Notes: generated from the sequence alone by a model not told the origin. Shown: positions 33,473 to 45,580, numbered from the stretch's first letter. The stretch is DNA of 64,000 bases from Taxillus chinensis (GCA_023512835.1 CM042087.1:56306397-56370396), one strand, 5' to 3'. A program made the numbers and translations.

Positions 33473-33859
33473 TGGAATGAGAATTGGTAAGGCTAAGCTT
33501 CAATTTGGAATGGAATAGGAATTGGAAAGGATAAGCTTTGATTGTGGCAAGGTTAAAAACCCCACTATGAAATTGGGAGGATTGCCTAAATCATCACTTA
33601 GACAGGCAAGGTTTAAGATACAAAATAAAGGAAGAATTACACAAAATTCCAACCCTTACAATCATTCAAATGTTGCTCATTCAAGTTGTCCCCTTCTAGC
33701 ACATTTGAAACCCCATATATAGGCTCTAAAATACAAAGAGTACAAAGAACCTAGTCAAAGGAGCCTACAAATTGAATAAAATACCATATTTAGCTTATTT
33801 TAAATTTAAAACGGATAGAGGGAGCGTGGGAGGCATGCTGGCTTGGTGCCCCTGGTGCA
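33473..33859 (-). mobile_element. 5' LTR of the gypsy element (387 bp)
   Basis: It aligns with 23226-23608 over its whole length with scattered substitutions and a few short indels. In element sense it starts TGCACCAGGGG and ends TCTCATTCCA. Confidence 0.92.
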
Positions 33860-33958
33860 TATCTAAGTTAATAAATTATTTGAGTGTTTAAATTTTCATT
33901 TAAGTGTGTTCAGATTTTTTTTGACAAGAATATATATATATATATGTATATATATAGA

Positions 33959-35240
33959 TGTTGGATCAAGCCCAAAATTTGGATAATGCTGATAAAGCCT
34001 TATGTAATTTGATCTGAGGTCTTTTGTGTTTCTTTAATCGTTGCAGAAGATATGTTATTAATCCGGAGATACACTCGTGAGAGCAAAGCTAAGGACAGGA
34101 TACATAATCCTAATCCGGACAAGAGTGAGTGTCGTCAAACACTTGGTAAATAACCAAGTCACCAATACATACAGAATAAGGAACATTCGTGCGGACTAAG
34201 AACTTAAAAGCTACGGATTACGGAATCTGTTCCTAATGCCTCAAACGGACTAAGTCAAACTGATGCGGAGTAAGAGTCTTGGTCTACAAGGTCGCACGAA
34301 GTAAAACGTTTGACATGGAGTTAAAAAAAAGTTAAGTCTTCCCCTCAAGCGAACTAAAGAAGACACGGAGTAAGGCATCCGAGTCTTTCATACATATGGA
34401 GTAAGGAAGTATTGATGCGGAATAAGGACCCGAGTCTTTATTCGCACGGAGTAAGGAAACTAGATGCGGAGTAAGGAATCCAGGCCACTCACTCATACGG
34501 AGTAAGGAACTTACATACGGAGTAAGGAACTTACATGCGGAATAAGGAAGCGCTGACACGGACTAAGGATTCCAGTACCTAATAGATACGGAGTAAGCAA
34601 CCACTGACATGGAGTAAGGTTCCGAGCTTCATTAGCAACGGAGTAAGGAAAATTGCACCGGACCAAGAAGATGCTACTTCAAACTACCACATTTAAAGTT
34701 ATCAGCTCGTGGTGTCCCGATGTAAGACAAACTCGTTGAGAACCTGAAGAATCTTACAAGTGGATCACCCGGATATGTGGACACAACCTCAATTATATTT
34801 GGGAACTCACAAAGGCACTTATACTCTTCAAACCCAAGATCTTGAGCTCCACAAACCGCAGCAGTCAAGGCAGAGAGATTACCGAGGAATAGTTAGTGCT
34901 GAACGCATTCCGGAACTACAAGTTCCAAGGTTGTCTCTTAGGAATGTTTGTATAAATATTCATACTCGTACATGTGCGTAAGCAAGCAAAGATCAACCCT
35001 ATGTATGCACAAGACTTAAAATAGGCTAGTGTGTGAATCCCTTTGTAAACAAAGTGTAAGAGAGTCTTGCTTCTATTTTGTTGTATTTATCTTTTGATAA
35101 TAAAACAAAATACTTCCACTATCTGGTTATCTTCTGCGGTGATTCTATCACTTAGCTGGATAAGTGTTTGTGTCTTAAGAGATTAGAAAGAGTTTCGATA
35201 AGAGCCTATTCACCCCCCTCTAGGCTCCAAGGGACCATCA
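33959..35240 (+). mobile_element. Solo LTR, SIRE/Maximus-like copia (1282 bp)
   Basis: It starts TGTTGGATCAAGCCC and ends CCTATTCACCCCCCTCTAGG, then CTCCAAGGGACCATCA. The CACCCCCCTCTAGG end is characteristic of SIRE/Maximus LTRs. Flanks ATAGA and ATACA are a duplication with one mismatch inside a TA-rich target. No primer site or coding region adjoins it. Family assignment rests on the end motif only. Confidence 0.65.
34230..34660. repeat. Degenerate GCGGAGTAAGGA repeats in the SIRE-like LTR
   Basis: About fifteen short units with the core CGGA(G/C)TAAGGA, spaced irregularly at about 15-35 bp, alternating with CTTACAT or TCCGAG words. They fill the central third of the LTR. Confidence 0.8.
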
Positions 35241-37769
35241 ATACATATATAATTTTTTAGTTTTTTTAAAACCGAGTTGCACACTATGATGAAAACACAG
35301 AGGCATCCCTGTGTGGAAAAACCCTAATTTACTCTAAGTAGAATAAACATAAGAAGGATAAGAGGTTTGAATCTCTTTCTCAAAAAATGAGTAGAACTTA
35401 AATCTGGGTCATTTCAAAGTCCTAAGCTCTTCCTTCTCTTCTCCCTTTCTCCTTCATGTGCTTTCACTTTCTCCTTCACGGTGCGTACGCGGCTGGGAAA
35501 AATTATGGTTAAGAATATCTTTAACCTCCTTTTATATTGCTTCTCTCTTAATTGAATAAAATTAAATAACCACAATTCATAAAAATACTTTCTCGAGATT
35601 CTAAATTTTAAGCCAGGTTTAAATACAATTAAAATTCTCTATTTGACGAGTACATCATCTCACTGATATATGTTTTAAAAATAGTTACTTTATTACAAGA
35701 CTAACTCTCCAACCCCAAACAAGATTCTTTACAGATCCTTTTAGAATGCTTTTGGAATAACTTATACTAAACAACTTATTGATTGACACTTCCAAAGTAG
35801 GCTCGTGCGGAGTTTTGTGGAATAAACCTCTAGTTGTTGAGCAAAGTAGTTTTAGTAGGCCATTTTACGAGTTCTTTCAGAATACTCCCTTATTGTTGAA
35901 AAGGTTTCTCTTTTTCGCTAATATTTGCTTAGTTTACCCAAAAAAATATCTATATATATTTTAGCTACTTACTTTTTTAAAAGCATACATATCTAGCTCA
36001 ACATTTTAAGTTTATACTCATTTAAATATTATTTTCTATTATTTAAATATTAATATGACCCCACTCATTTAAGACATTCATTTAAAACACACACATCCAA
36101 TACTTTTTTATTAATATTTTAATTTGTCAAATGCTAAAATAAGTAATTAAATTTGGCTAGTACTATTCATATCGAATAATTTGTAGAGGTCTTTGTTGAG
36201 CCAGATGAAAGAAAGTTTTTAGTATTTAACTTAACAATTTGGCCAAAATGCTCAATTGCAGAGTCTATGTGAATGCTCAAATAAAACCTTTTAACTTAAG
36301 CTCAAAGTGAGGATTTTAGACTTTAGGCTTCCTAACTTAGTTTACTCAATAAAGCTTTTAGACTTTGCCATATTAAATTTAGCTATTTGAATAGCTTATT
36401 AATTAATCTTATTAAGTTTTTCAAACTTGGCCTTCTTAACTTAGCCTTTAAGACCATCTTATGTATTAATGCTTTCCTTCCCAACCTAATCTTTTGAGCT
36501 ACCTTATCAATTAGTGCTTGTTGAGTCTTTCTTGACTTCCAGACTTTAGCCTTTAAGGCTTTGCCTTCTAAGTAACTTATTAGTGCTTTCTGATTAACAT
36601 TTATTGAATTTATTTTGACATGTAGCTTTTGAATATGTGAGCATTTTGAATAAGCTTTTTGACTAAGTTGAATGTTGTTTATTGAGTAGTTTTTGAATTA
36701 AGCCAATCATATTTGTCAAATAGCATTCAAACCTAACTAAGAAAACAACATTATCTTTTACTAACTTCATCGCTAGCACTGTACTTCACTAATTCCATCT
36801 CAGTATCTCTGGACTTTCCTTATTTGTGCCAAATGCATGATAGCTTATGCTTTCCAAGTGTTAGCAACAATTACAACTTACAGAAAGAAGGGAGTAAAAT
36901 CCTCGCCTTTGTAATTGTTGGCAACACACTTTAAGCCTGAAAGCATCCTTTAAACTCTTCTAAAATAAAGTTGCAACCTATATGAGTTGAAAGTCCCCTT
37001 AAACTTACTCTCCCTCTTTGTTAATCAATTACAAAAATAAAGATAAGGGAAAAAAATGAGATAGAGGAATGTTTGACCTTATGCTTGAGGGCACAGACGA
37101 TTATTGTCTATGTTACTCAAACAATTATGTGGAGAGAAGTTTGGTAGAATGCTTGTAACTTATTCCTTAGTGTTGACATTGTACTTGAATCTTCCCCTCC
37201 ACCCCTTGATCCTTGACAATTAAATTTTGGATTATCAGTATACTTCCTCCTTGAATGTTGAACTGGTTTTTGCTTAAATTTATAACACTTTAGTTGCCAT
37301 AAAACACACCACCTATAGATTATTCCATTTGAGATGTTTTTTCGCCCATTTTATGAAAGTTCTAATCGACCACTACTATGGATACAAACTTAATGGATGA
37401 GTCACTAGCCTGAGATTTAAATTTCTAATATTTTCTTCCTTTTCTTCTTCCCTCCCTTTGTTTTAATTAACACTTTTAAAAAACTTTAAAATTTTAACTT
37501 TAATGACTGCTCGCTATAGTTGTTTATAGTTGTAGATATGTTTGGTAGTGACGGATCCAGAAAGTTTGACTTGGGAAAAGGGGATCGGGGGGTCGAGATA
37601 CAAAATGTTAAGATTATTATAACTCATATTTAAAAACTGCTATTTTAAGTTGCAATTAGCAGCTTCTATGTCACAAGTAATGGCGTAGAATCATAAAATG
37701 TTTATCAAATTCCCTTATAATCAAATCTTAAACAACTTTTCAAAAATTATATAATCCATTTACCATTAT
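35241..37769. other. AT-rich spacer without recognised genes
   Basis: About 2.5 kb of AT-rich sequence. The part 36200-36720 contains degenerate copies of a CTTAGCCTTTAAGAC-like word, possibly an old minisatellite. A GACGGATCCAGAAAGTTTGA word at about 37550 resembles the ends of plant DNA transposons, and an inverted relative occurs near 61320. I see no coding sequence. Confidence 0.5.
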
Positions 37770-38237
37770 TGTTGTAATAGTCCAAGCCACCCATAGCCTG
37801 ATATTGTCCAATTTAGGGCCCAAGCCTAATCCCTGGTTTTGTTCTTGGTGGGCTACACCACCCCCCGAAGATTGCCAACCCCCAAAACGCGTCGTGCTAG
37901 AGAAGTATCCATACCCTCCTTTTCAGGCACGCTCATTCTCTCCTCGATCTAATGTGGGACTTGCAATGTCCAGGACTTCACAATCTACTCCCCGTAGGAG
38001 GCCCACATCCTCATGGGACTATGGCACACCAACCTGGATCCCCAGCTTTGATACCATCTATCATAGTCCAAGCCACTTGTAGCTCAATATTGTCCGGTTC
38101 AAGGCCTAAGCCTAATCCCCAAAGGTCTCCAAACCCCAAAACATATTGTGATAGAGAGGTATCTACGTCCTCCTTTTGAGGCATACTTCGTTCCCCCTTT
38201 GATTCGATGTGGGACTTGTGAAGTCCAAGACTTCACA
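37770..38237 (-). mobile_element. TRIM2 (468 bp)
   Basis: Perfect target duplication ATTAT (37765-37769, 38238-38242). LTRs are 37770-37982 (213 bp) and 38059-38237 (179 bp); the longer one has about 34 extra bases around 37845-37885. On the minus strand a primer site TGGTATCAAAGC (38045-38056) lies two bases from the 5' LTR and a polypurine stretch (ACGGGGAGTAGAT) precedes the 3' LTR. The internal region is only about 76 bp. Frames running through it are chance. Confidence 0.93.
38045..38056 (-). promoter_or_regulatory. TRIM2 primer-binding site
   Basis: Minus-strand TGGTATCAAAGC, matching the initiator tRNA-Met complement with one change. Confidence 0.88.
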
Positions 38238-38242
38238 ATTAT

Positions 38243-38649
38243 AGCCATCAACATCTTCAGTGTTAACACTTTCAAACAGTAAGTCATATTACTAATTAAA
38301 TTTAAATACTGATCAAAACTTAAAAAATAGCTATATATATCATAGCCTGTCAATTGTAGGAATATATATATCAGAGTGACGACATGGAAGCATAACTTTT
38401 TTTATAGATATCAAACCATTTATAGGTATACTAACTTTTGTTAGAACCTTATTCTTCATAAGTTCTGTTTAACAATTTTAAATATATATAAATATAAATA
38501 TCATAAAATTCTTAATATATGATAGTCAATTAATTTATTAATGACTTTTAAACCATACCATACTTATAATCGTATAATATAAAATCTTTGTTCATTAATG
38601 ATTATGAGTCACACTTTATATAAATAACATCATGCTTTATATGACTATT
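38243..38649. other. AT-rich spacer
   Basis: About 400 bp of AT-rich sequence with no feature I can support. Confidence 0.5.
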
Positions 38650-39873
38650 TGTCACACCTCGGATTTTCAACCTGTAAAAATCAATTGATGAACCCCCATA
38701 GGAATTAGGGGTTGGTGATAACACCTGAAAAGGGAACTTAGCACGGGTGTCGTCCCTACCTGCTTACCTTAACAATCATATATGCTCATACATAACAACA
38801 GAAATCTCATTTCAATCCACAATGGTCACTACATAAATCCTTCCCTCTCAGGGGTTACAACATGTTCACAGCAAGAAAATCCAAAGACAAACAAAAACAT
38901 AAATTACAAAGCTCCACCTCGAGTGAAACTCTTAGCTCTTGTAGACACCTGTAACAAATAAAAATAAACATAATAGGAGGGGTGAGTAACCACAACTCAG
39001 TAGGAATTATGTCTTCTCAACCCATCCTAACTCATATACTAGAGTAGGCTTGCACTCGTGAAATACTAGATGTGAATCACCAATTCAATCATACACTCAT
39101 GCATCAAAAGGTAAAACAAGTCTCCCAAGTAATCCCACAAAGTGCCCCTTAGGTAAAGTAGCCTCTTGGGCTCTCAACATATCTCGCCTCCCAGGCATAA
39201 CAACAATAGCCTCTCGAGCTTATCAAGGTAGCCTCATAGGTACAAGTCATCACTAGGTTCCATAAGTCACGCAAACATGGCATCGCATGCAGTTACCACA
39301 CATAGTTAAACAGATAAGAAACAACAACCATGACATCTCATGCATATTCCAAACACATGAAATCAAACAGTACAGACATGTAACACAATAAGACAAGTTA
39401 GACTTATCAAGTCCCCTCAAACTCATATGCTCACAGCCTAAATCCCCCCACTTGACTGTCTACAAAGCATAGAGACCAAACTCCGAAGAAAACGACTCAA
39501 AATAAGTCTTGGTTAACTGAAATCAGCCAATTTCAGTCAACCACATCTCACTTAACCACTCTGGTTTATCAAAATCTCCATATTCACTCAACCACTATTT
39601 ACTATTCACACGATTATTATTCACTCGACCAATATTTACTAGTCACTTGACAACAATTTACTTGACCATTGTTCACTATTCACTCAACCACCTTGATTGA
39701 TTAAACCTCACTGGAAAATGCCTGGTTGATCAAACGACCCTCGATTCACCCGATCAAACCTCACAAGACCACCTTTGGTCGACCAAACCTCAAAAAGCTC
39801 AGGAAAATCACCCGGTCGATGGTCAACCAAGCCACCTAGTTTAGTTGACCAAATCCTTCAGTTGACCACGTCT
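38650..39873. mobile_element. LTR-like fragment, G-family relative (left part)
   Basis: It starts TGTCACACCTCGG and carries the AGGAGGGGTGAGTAACCACA block (about 38976-38995) with CTCAGTAGG just after, typical of the G family. A right terminus could not be found. From about 39480 it passes into a degenerate TTCACTCGACCA/TTGACC repeat. Its last 540 bp recur at 41541-42110. Confidence 0.6.
39331..39873. repeat. Direct repeat X, first copy
   Basis: From CATCTCATGCATATTCCAAA to CACGTC. It aligns with 41541-42110 throughout (ATCCCCCCACT, CGACTCAAAATA, TTCAGTCAACCACATCTCAC) with clear divergence. It contains the degenerate CACTCGACCA-type repeats. Confidence 0.88.
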
Positions 39874-41540
39874 GAATCAGTAATTCACAAGTGTACAAAT
39901 CATGAAAAGTAATAAAGTGGATTTTAAGTCTGGTTGTTAAACCCAAGGGAAGGATGAAGAATTTGGAAATTTTAAACTAGCGTAGAAGGTGATTTTGATT
40001 GGAATGATATAAACACATAACTAAATTTAAACAAATTGCTTAAAGAAATGTGAGAGACGGAAAACACTTTTTAGAGTAGAAAGAAATTCAATTTATGAAG
40101 AAGATTGGAGTTAAGATTTCCTTTGATGTATTTTCCGAAGATTATGCTTTAGTTTAATCAAATTCTTTTCTTGTGATCATTGTTTAATACTCAATCTTTA
40201 ATGCATGAATTAGTCTTTTTCAAGTATTATAATTTTGTGTACACCATAACATGGGGGATAGGTGACCCTTTAAGTTTTGAGTTGTTTAGTCTACAATTAG
40301 CACCACACCCACTCTTAACTTGGTATCTTAGGTTTTATACTGACTTTCGCAAATTATGTAATCCATAATTTGAGTGTCTTGATTTTTCTAGAAATTATGT
40401 TTTATTTTTTAATTCTTCACATAAATACCTATGATGATAAAATGAAGTGGCCAAGTCTATTTTATGTTTTAAGCCCAAGATATTCAATAAACACTCACAA
40501 GGTGAAAAAGATTAAATTAAAATATTATAATTTAATTCATTACATCAAACTCCATCCTAACCGCAATCAAGGGTTTTTAAGCTGTCATAGTTTTTTTGAA
40601 GACAAAAGAACTACAACACATGGATTTTAAAAAATACAAAAAGAATTATTTACCTATTTTGACCAAGAATTTCTAAGGTAGATCTTCTTTCCAAGTGGTA
40701 TGCCTTCAAGCTTCAGTTGATACCCAAACCTTCTTTAAATCTCCTTTTCTCTACTCTAACTTATGGTGGAATGGTTGATGTAAGATGGTCGAAAATTGGA
40801 TGATTTTCAATGGATGATTTGACGACACTTTTATAGCCTCCAAAACTTGAATTTGAATTTTAAACTTAAATTTTTTTCATTATTTCTCCAACTAAATATC
40901 TTCATTTAATCTCTTGTAAATCCTCCTTTGAATTTGAAATTAAAAAAGGATTAAATATTCATCATTTATCACTTATTTGAATTTGAAAAGGCTCCTGTCC
41001 CAATGCAAAGTACTTTATTTGAATTAGAATTTTATCTTTTAATTGCACTTTGACATACGAGTTGATGCTTATTCCTTGTCCAAATGACTTCCTTCCATAC
41101 AGGAACAAATGAGCTACCATAGTGAAAATTCTAATGCTGAAATTTGGGCTTGGTCGGGTGAAGAAGGCTTCGCCTGACCTTCACCCAACCACCTCAGATT
41201 TCACTCGACTAGAAAGATGTTTTCTTCACTGAGGCTTTAAGACTCCAAATATGCAAAAAATGGATTCACCTCACCTTCACCCGACAAACTTAAAATTTAG
41301 CTAGTTTGGTCTTTAGGCCTTTGGGATTCTAACTCCCTTCTGATGATCTGGTGAATTCTTCCTAAGTTCTTAGATTCTTGTCAAAACATAACAAAAATAT
41401 CACAAAAACTTCAATAAATCCTATGTTCCAGGTTAAGACGTAAAAATATGATAATGTAACTTAATTGGGCAATAAATGAAACAAAAGAGTATGAAAATAT
41501 ATTCAAAGTAGCCCTAAAAAGGTAACAAAAATCTCCCCCG
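39874..41540. other. Sequence between the two X copies (possible inserted LTR)
   Basis: About 1.67 kb, starting TGAATCAGTAATTCACAAGT and ending near AAAATCTCCCCCGATCA. The CACAAGTGTACAAATC opening and the CTCCCC close resemble LTR ends of some plant gypsy elements, but no target duplication could be fixed and it has no coding capacity. Confidence 0.4.
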
Positions 41541-42110
41541 ATCACATCTCATGCATATTCCAAACACATGAAATCAAACAATACATACATGCAATACAAT
41601 AAGAGAAGCTAAACTTCTCAAGTCCTCTCAAACTTGTAGGCTCACAGCCTTAAATCCCCCCACTAGACTGTTTGCAAATCCTGGAGATGAAACCGTAAAG
41701 GAAACGACTCAAAATAGGCTTTGGTTGATTGAAATCAACCAACTTCAGTCAACCACATCTCACTTGATCACTCTGGTCAATCGAAATCTCCATATTCACT
41801 CGATCACTATTCACTCGACCATTATTTACTATTCACGCGATCATTGTTCACTCGACCACTATTTACTATTTCCTTGACAACTGTTCACTTGACCATTGTT
41901 CACTATTCACTCGACCACCTTTATTGATTAAACCTCACTGGAAAATGCTTGGTTGATCAAACGATCCTCTATTCACCCGACCAAACCTCACTCGACCACC
42001 TTTAGTCGACCAAAGCTCAAAAAGCTTGGGAAAATCACCCGATCAATCAAACTGGTCGACCAAATCACCCAATTTAGTTGACAAGGTCCTTCAGTCGATC
42101 ACGTCGACTA
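41541..42110. repeat. Direct repeat X, second copy
   Basis: Second copy of 39331-39873 in the same orientation. It continues beyond the breakpoint with GACTACATATCCCGTCCAG, the sequence one would expect to follow the first copy had it not been interrupted. Confidence 0.86.
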
Positions 42111-42534
42111 CATATCCCGTCCAGTTGACTGACTCGGCTAAAATCCACCATTTCCAGTCATTTAAATTACTCGTCGATTAACTTATTTGTTTTATATTAT
42201 ATATGTAATTATATATTATTATCTATGATATAAATTAAATTAATCTATAACTATGATATTAGATTATTTAATTTGTTAATCTATGACTTCATAATTCATG
42301 CTAATATAGATCCATTAATCTATGATTCTATGTTAACTGACTAGGATCACATAATTTATTGTTTTACACCTATGACTGTAAATATTTTATATTAACAATT
42401 ATATATTAGCATCACGCTAATATGAAACTATGATTTTATTTTTTTAAAAAGATTTTACTAATATTATAAGAACTCATTTATAAATAAAAAAAATTAAAAT
42501 TTTATATATACATTCCCAAAAATTAACACCTCTA

Positions 42535-42571
<37 letters not shown>

Positions 42572-42797
42572 TATTAATTAATCAGTTAATCAGAATATAT
42601 TAACCAGTTATATATATATTTCTCAAAGATTTATATATATTCATTAATATTTTGGTATATATGTTGTTAACGTACAAAAGGGGGGAGGGCATGGCCTTAA
42701 CCGGCCCCTTGCCTCCGTCTCTAATGTTTGGGTTCAATGGTGATGAATCTGAAAACCACCGTCCCCTTTCCGGAATTGTTAGATAGAAAATCAAAAG
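42111..42797. other. AT-rich spacer with (AT)n run
   Basis: Very AT-rich; a pure (AT)n run lies at 42537-42568. A GC-rich patch at 42677-42780 (CATGGCCTTAACCGGCCCCT) has no recognisable identity. Confidence 0.5.
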
Positions 42798-43269
42798 TGT
42801 TAAGAGTATTGTCCCAGCTTCTAAAAGTGAAGAAGTCACTTGTCATATATAAGGAGGAACAAGTCCTAGAATGTTACAATATATTTTAAAGTTGTGTGAG
42901 TTAATATAGCGAGCCCAAAGGTAGCTAATAGTTGATTTGTGAGGAAATAAAAATGACTCCAACCTAGCGAGGCCCAATGATAGCCAATGATCTATGAATG
43001 AAAGTGTACAACAATCTCTAGCCTAAAGGGAGGCCAAAATGGTGGCCAGTGGTATATGGTTTGATGTATCACAAAGGATAAGATTGTTTATAGTAATTTC
43101 TAACATCTCCAAAAGTGAAGGCGTCAAGGTCATATATAAGGAGGAATATGCCCTAAAATATTACAATGTGTTTTAAAGTTATATAGGCTAATGTGACGAA
43201 TCCAAAATGAACAGTATTTATGACAGACGGATGCATGCAAGCGGGTCTGTGCCTTAGCACGGTCTAACA
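42798..43269 (+). mobile_element. TRIM3 (472 bp)
   Basis: Perfect target duplication AAAAG (42793-42797, 43270-43274). The start TGTTAAGAGTATTGTCCCA and the block TCATATATAAGGAGGAA are repeated at 43085 and about 43131, so the second LTR is 43085-43269 and ends CACGGTCTAACA. The first LTR seems to lose similarity after about 42920 and no primer site is seen, so it is rearranged. A TATA box (ATATATAAGG) is present in both. A related LTR with primer site lies at 52516-52696. Confidence 0.82.
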
Positions 43270-43274
43270 AAAAG

Positions 43275-43935
43275 AACAAGGAAGAGATCATACGTGAAAG
43301 ATTTTCAAAACATACCCCTCTCTAATGAACTTTAAGATTACTTGTCATAGCATAGTGGTCGGATCAAGGCTTCATGCCTCCAATGCACTAAGTCACATAT
43401 CACCATAGGAGAACTCTTTCATTCCTCCATATACTAGATTGGGCATTTGGGAAAGTTGATCATTCCAAACTTGCTCTCTTTAGGTTATTCTTAATCTTTA
43501 TTTGGTCTGTGAAAAGTTGGATAATGAAACTCGTATTTAAGTTTTTACCTATTAATTATATTTGTCAAGTCTTTTTCTTTTTTCTTTCTTTCTTATGTAT
43601 GGTGATAGAACTAAATAGTTTAAACGGTGAATAAATTTATAGTTTACAATAAAAATTTATCTTTTCGATTGGAAAAATATGTATTTCATAATGAAAATTT
43701 GTCTTTCTGATTTGGAGAAATTTATAATACATAATAAAATTTGTCTTTTCAATTAAAAAAATTACTTATACAAAAAAAAACTTCCCACTCAATCTCCCAA
43801 CAAAAAACAATGATTCTTGATCCCTTCAAGAATGACCTCTCGGTTGTGCCACTGCTTATGTAATAATGGTAGCAATATTTGAAATACATCTATTAGAACT
43901 ATTAAATTTATCAAAAAAGTATCTTGGCCAAAACA
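43275..43935. other. Spacer, no recognised feature
   Basis: About 660 bp, AT-rich with a short TTTCTTTCTTTC run; nothing identified. Confidence 0.5.
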
Positions 43936-44720
43936 TTAATGTTTGGTTGCACGTTTTGGTTTTTAGTTTCCAAAAAATCGGTACTCAACTATTCTCAAAA
44001 TATGTCATTCAAAACTCTTTTTTATGTTTGGTTGTTGTTTTGCATTTTTGTTTTCCGTTCATCGGGCGGGCGTCGTAGCAGCGGGCGGGCATCGTCACAG
44101 TGGGAGTCGTTGCAACAGGCGGGCGTCGTCGCAACGGGTAAGGAGGACTGGGAGGCCATCGTTGCAACGGACAGATCCGTCGCAGGACTGGGGTCCATCG
44201 CAGCGGCAGATCTGTTGCAAGGCGGGCGTTGCGTCGTGGGTGAGGAGTCATCGCAGGAGGATGTCGCAGGGCTAGGGCGCAGCAGCAGATCCGCGTCACA
44301 GGGGGTGCTGCCGCAAGGGGGGATCCGTTGGCGGAGGAGGTTGCAGCGGGGTGCTGGCGAGGGCAGGCCGGGGGATGCGTCGCGGGGTGGGCGGCATCAA
44401 TAGTGGCCATCGGGATGGGCGACGTCAACAACGGCCAGCGGGGTGGGCAGCGTCAATAACGACAAAGGATCTGCTAAGCTGTCTAGGGGGGAGGTCGTAG
44501 TGGCATGTTGGTGGGCGGCGTCAATAACGGACGGGTTGGACGGGAAACTGTTGTAGGAAAAATAAAAACACAAATAATATGTTTTCGTTTTTTTATACTC
44601 GAAAACAAAATGTTTTCGAAAATCGATATGGAAAAGTGATGCCAAACATAAAACTGAGCGTGTTTTCCGTATTAAAAAACCGAGTACCGATACCGAGTAT
44701 CGGTACCAAACATGCTCCTA
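43936..44720. mobile_element. Probable non-autonomous DNA element with GC-rich repeat core
   Basis: A GC-rich core (44055-44560) of degenerate GCGGGCGTCGTCGCAAC-type units lies in an AT-rich setting. It is flanked by imperfect inverted arms: ATGTTTGG occurs near the left end (about 43938) and again at about 44024, and its complement CCAAACAT at 44642 and 44706. Long frames inside the core are a by-product of few A/T stops. No target duplication was found, so class and borders are inferred. Confidence 0.45.
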
Positions 44721-45578
44721 CTAATTTGAATAGTGCCAGGATGTCATGTGAATCACTAACTACACAACAGATCAATACTGGATACACATAGATTGAGTAA
44801 AAACAGCTCACTAACAAGCTTTGTCAAACATTGGAACCTAATATAAGTCTCAAAAAAAGTAAAACAAAGATAAATGAGGGAAAAAAGGAAATACGAAGCT
44901 TACTAATATAAATATTGTCATAGCTTACAATTTTTGTCAATACTGTCAAATGTAATATGCAACTCATAAGAGTAAAAGAAAGATGATTAAATGAGGAAAA
45001 AACAAAGGGCTATAGCATACTTAATTCAACTTCTCCGGGGGGAGCTCTAAAGTCAGCTTCAATATTTTCAATGTCACAATGACAAATACAAAGATCATAA
45101 CTTTGTATAACCTACATCGGCAACAATAACTTTTTTTTATAAGTTGACTGGTATAATTAGCTAAGGCAAAGCACCAGGAGGAAAGGACTTTTCCAAATGA
45201 GCAAACAAGGACAATTGGTTTATTTAAATGAAACATAATTAATGTTCATCAAATTATAAGAGGCTTGATGACAAATTACTTGCAGATTATACTTACACTT
45301 TAATGAACCTCGAGTATATATAACATGCCACAAAAACACAGGAAAAGCCCCAAAATGATGCCATCACTAAGGACACAGCGTAGAGCATTTGCAAATTGCC
45401 CACAAGAAAGAGAGTAACGTATTATGAACCTAGCCCAGGATCTGCATTGTTTCCAAACATATATATAATAAGGACAAACAAGGCCCATACAGAGTATGCA
45501 GTCTCGAGCAGATTGATTTAGGGAAGAATATGAGTTCTTCAAACACTTTCAAGGACTAGGAGTATTTGAAATTAATTG

Positions 45579-45580
<2 letters not shown>
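44721..45580. other. Spacer, no recognised feature
   Basis: About 860 bp. Minus-strand frames of 71-80 codons exist (45021-45236, 45300-45542), Cys-rich and unrecognised, with no supporting signals; I do not call them genes. Confidence 0.4.

Larger units (their letters stand above)
23226..33859 (-). mobile_element. Ty3/gypsy retrotransposon with three nested solo LTRs
   Basis: LTRs of 383 bp (23226-23608) and 387 bp (33473-33859) bound a minus-strand element with gag, zinc knuckle, protease, RT, RNase H, integrase, in the gypsy order (integrase last). The primer site (33458-33470) and polypurine side (CTGGGGAGTA on the minus strand at 23609) agree. Nested solo LTRs occupy 26348-28161, 28761-30777 and 31428-33260; without them the element is about 5 kb. 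Flanks TATTC and TATCT are only partly alike, so the target duplication is uncertain. All domains are interrupted. Clade not assigned. Confidence 0.93.

Noticed and set aside
23221..33864. TATTC / TATCT as target duplication of the gypsy element
   Set aside because: Only three or four of five bases agree; I left the duplication unassigned although the LTR pair is certain.
37804..38179. Two frames of 75-92 codons
   Set aside because: They run through the LTRs and internal region of TRIM2, a non-coding element.
44009..44431. Overlapping frames of 80-159 codons on both strands
   Set aside because: They lie in the GC-rich repeat core, where stop codons are rare; the translations are low-complexity Arg/Gly/Ser/Pro and match in all frames.
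45021..45542. Two Cys-rich minus-strand frames as small secreted proteins
   Set aside because: No signal peptide pattern, no regulatory context, and length is within chance for this AT content.
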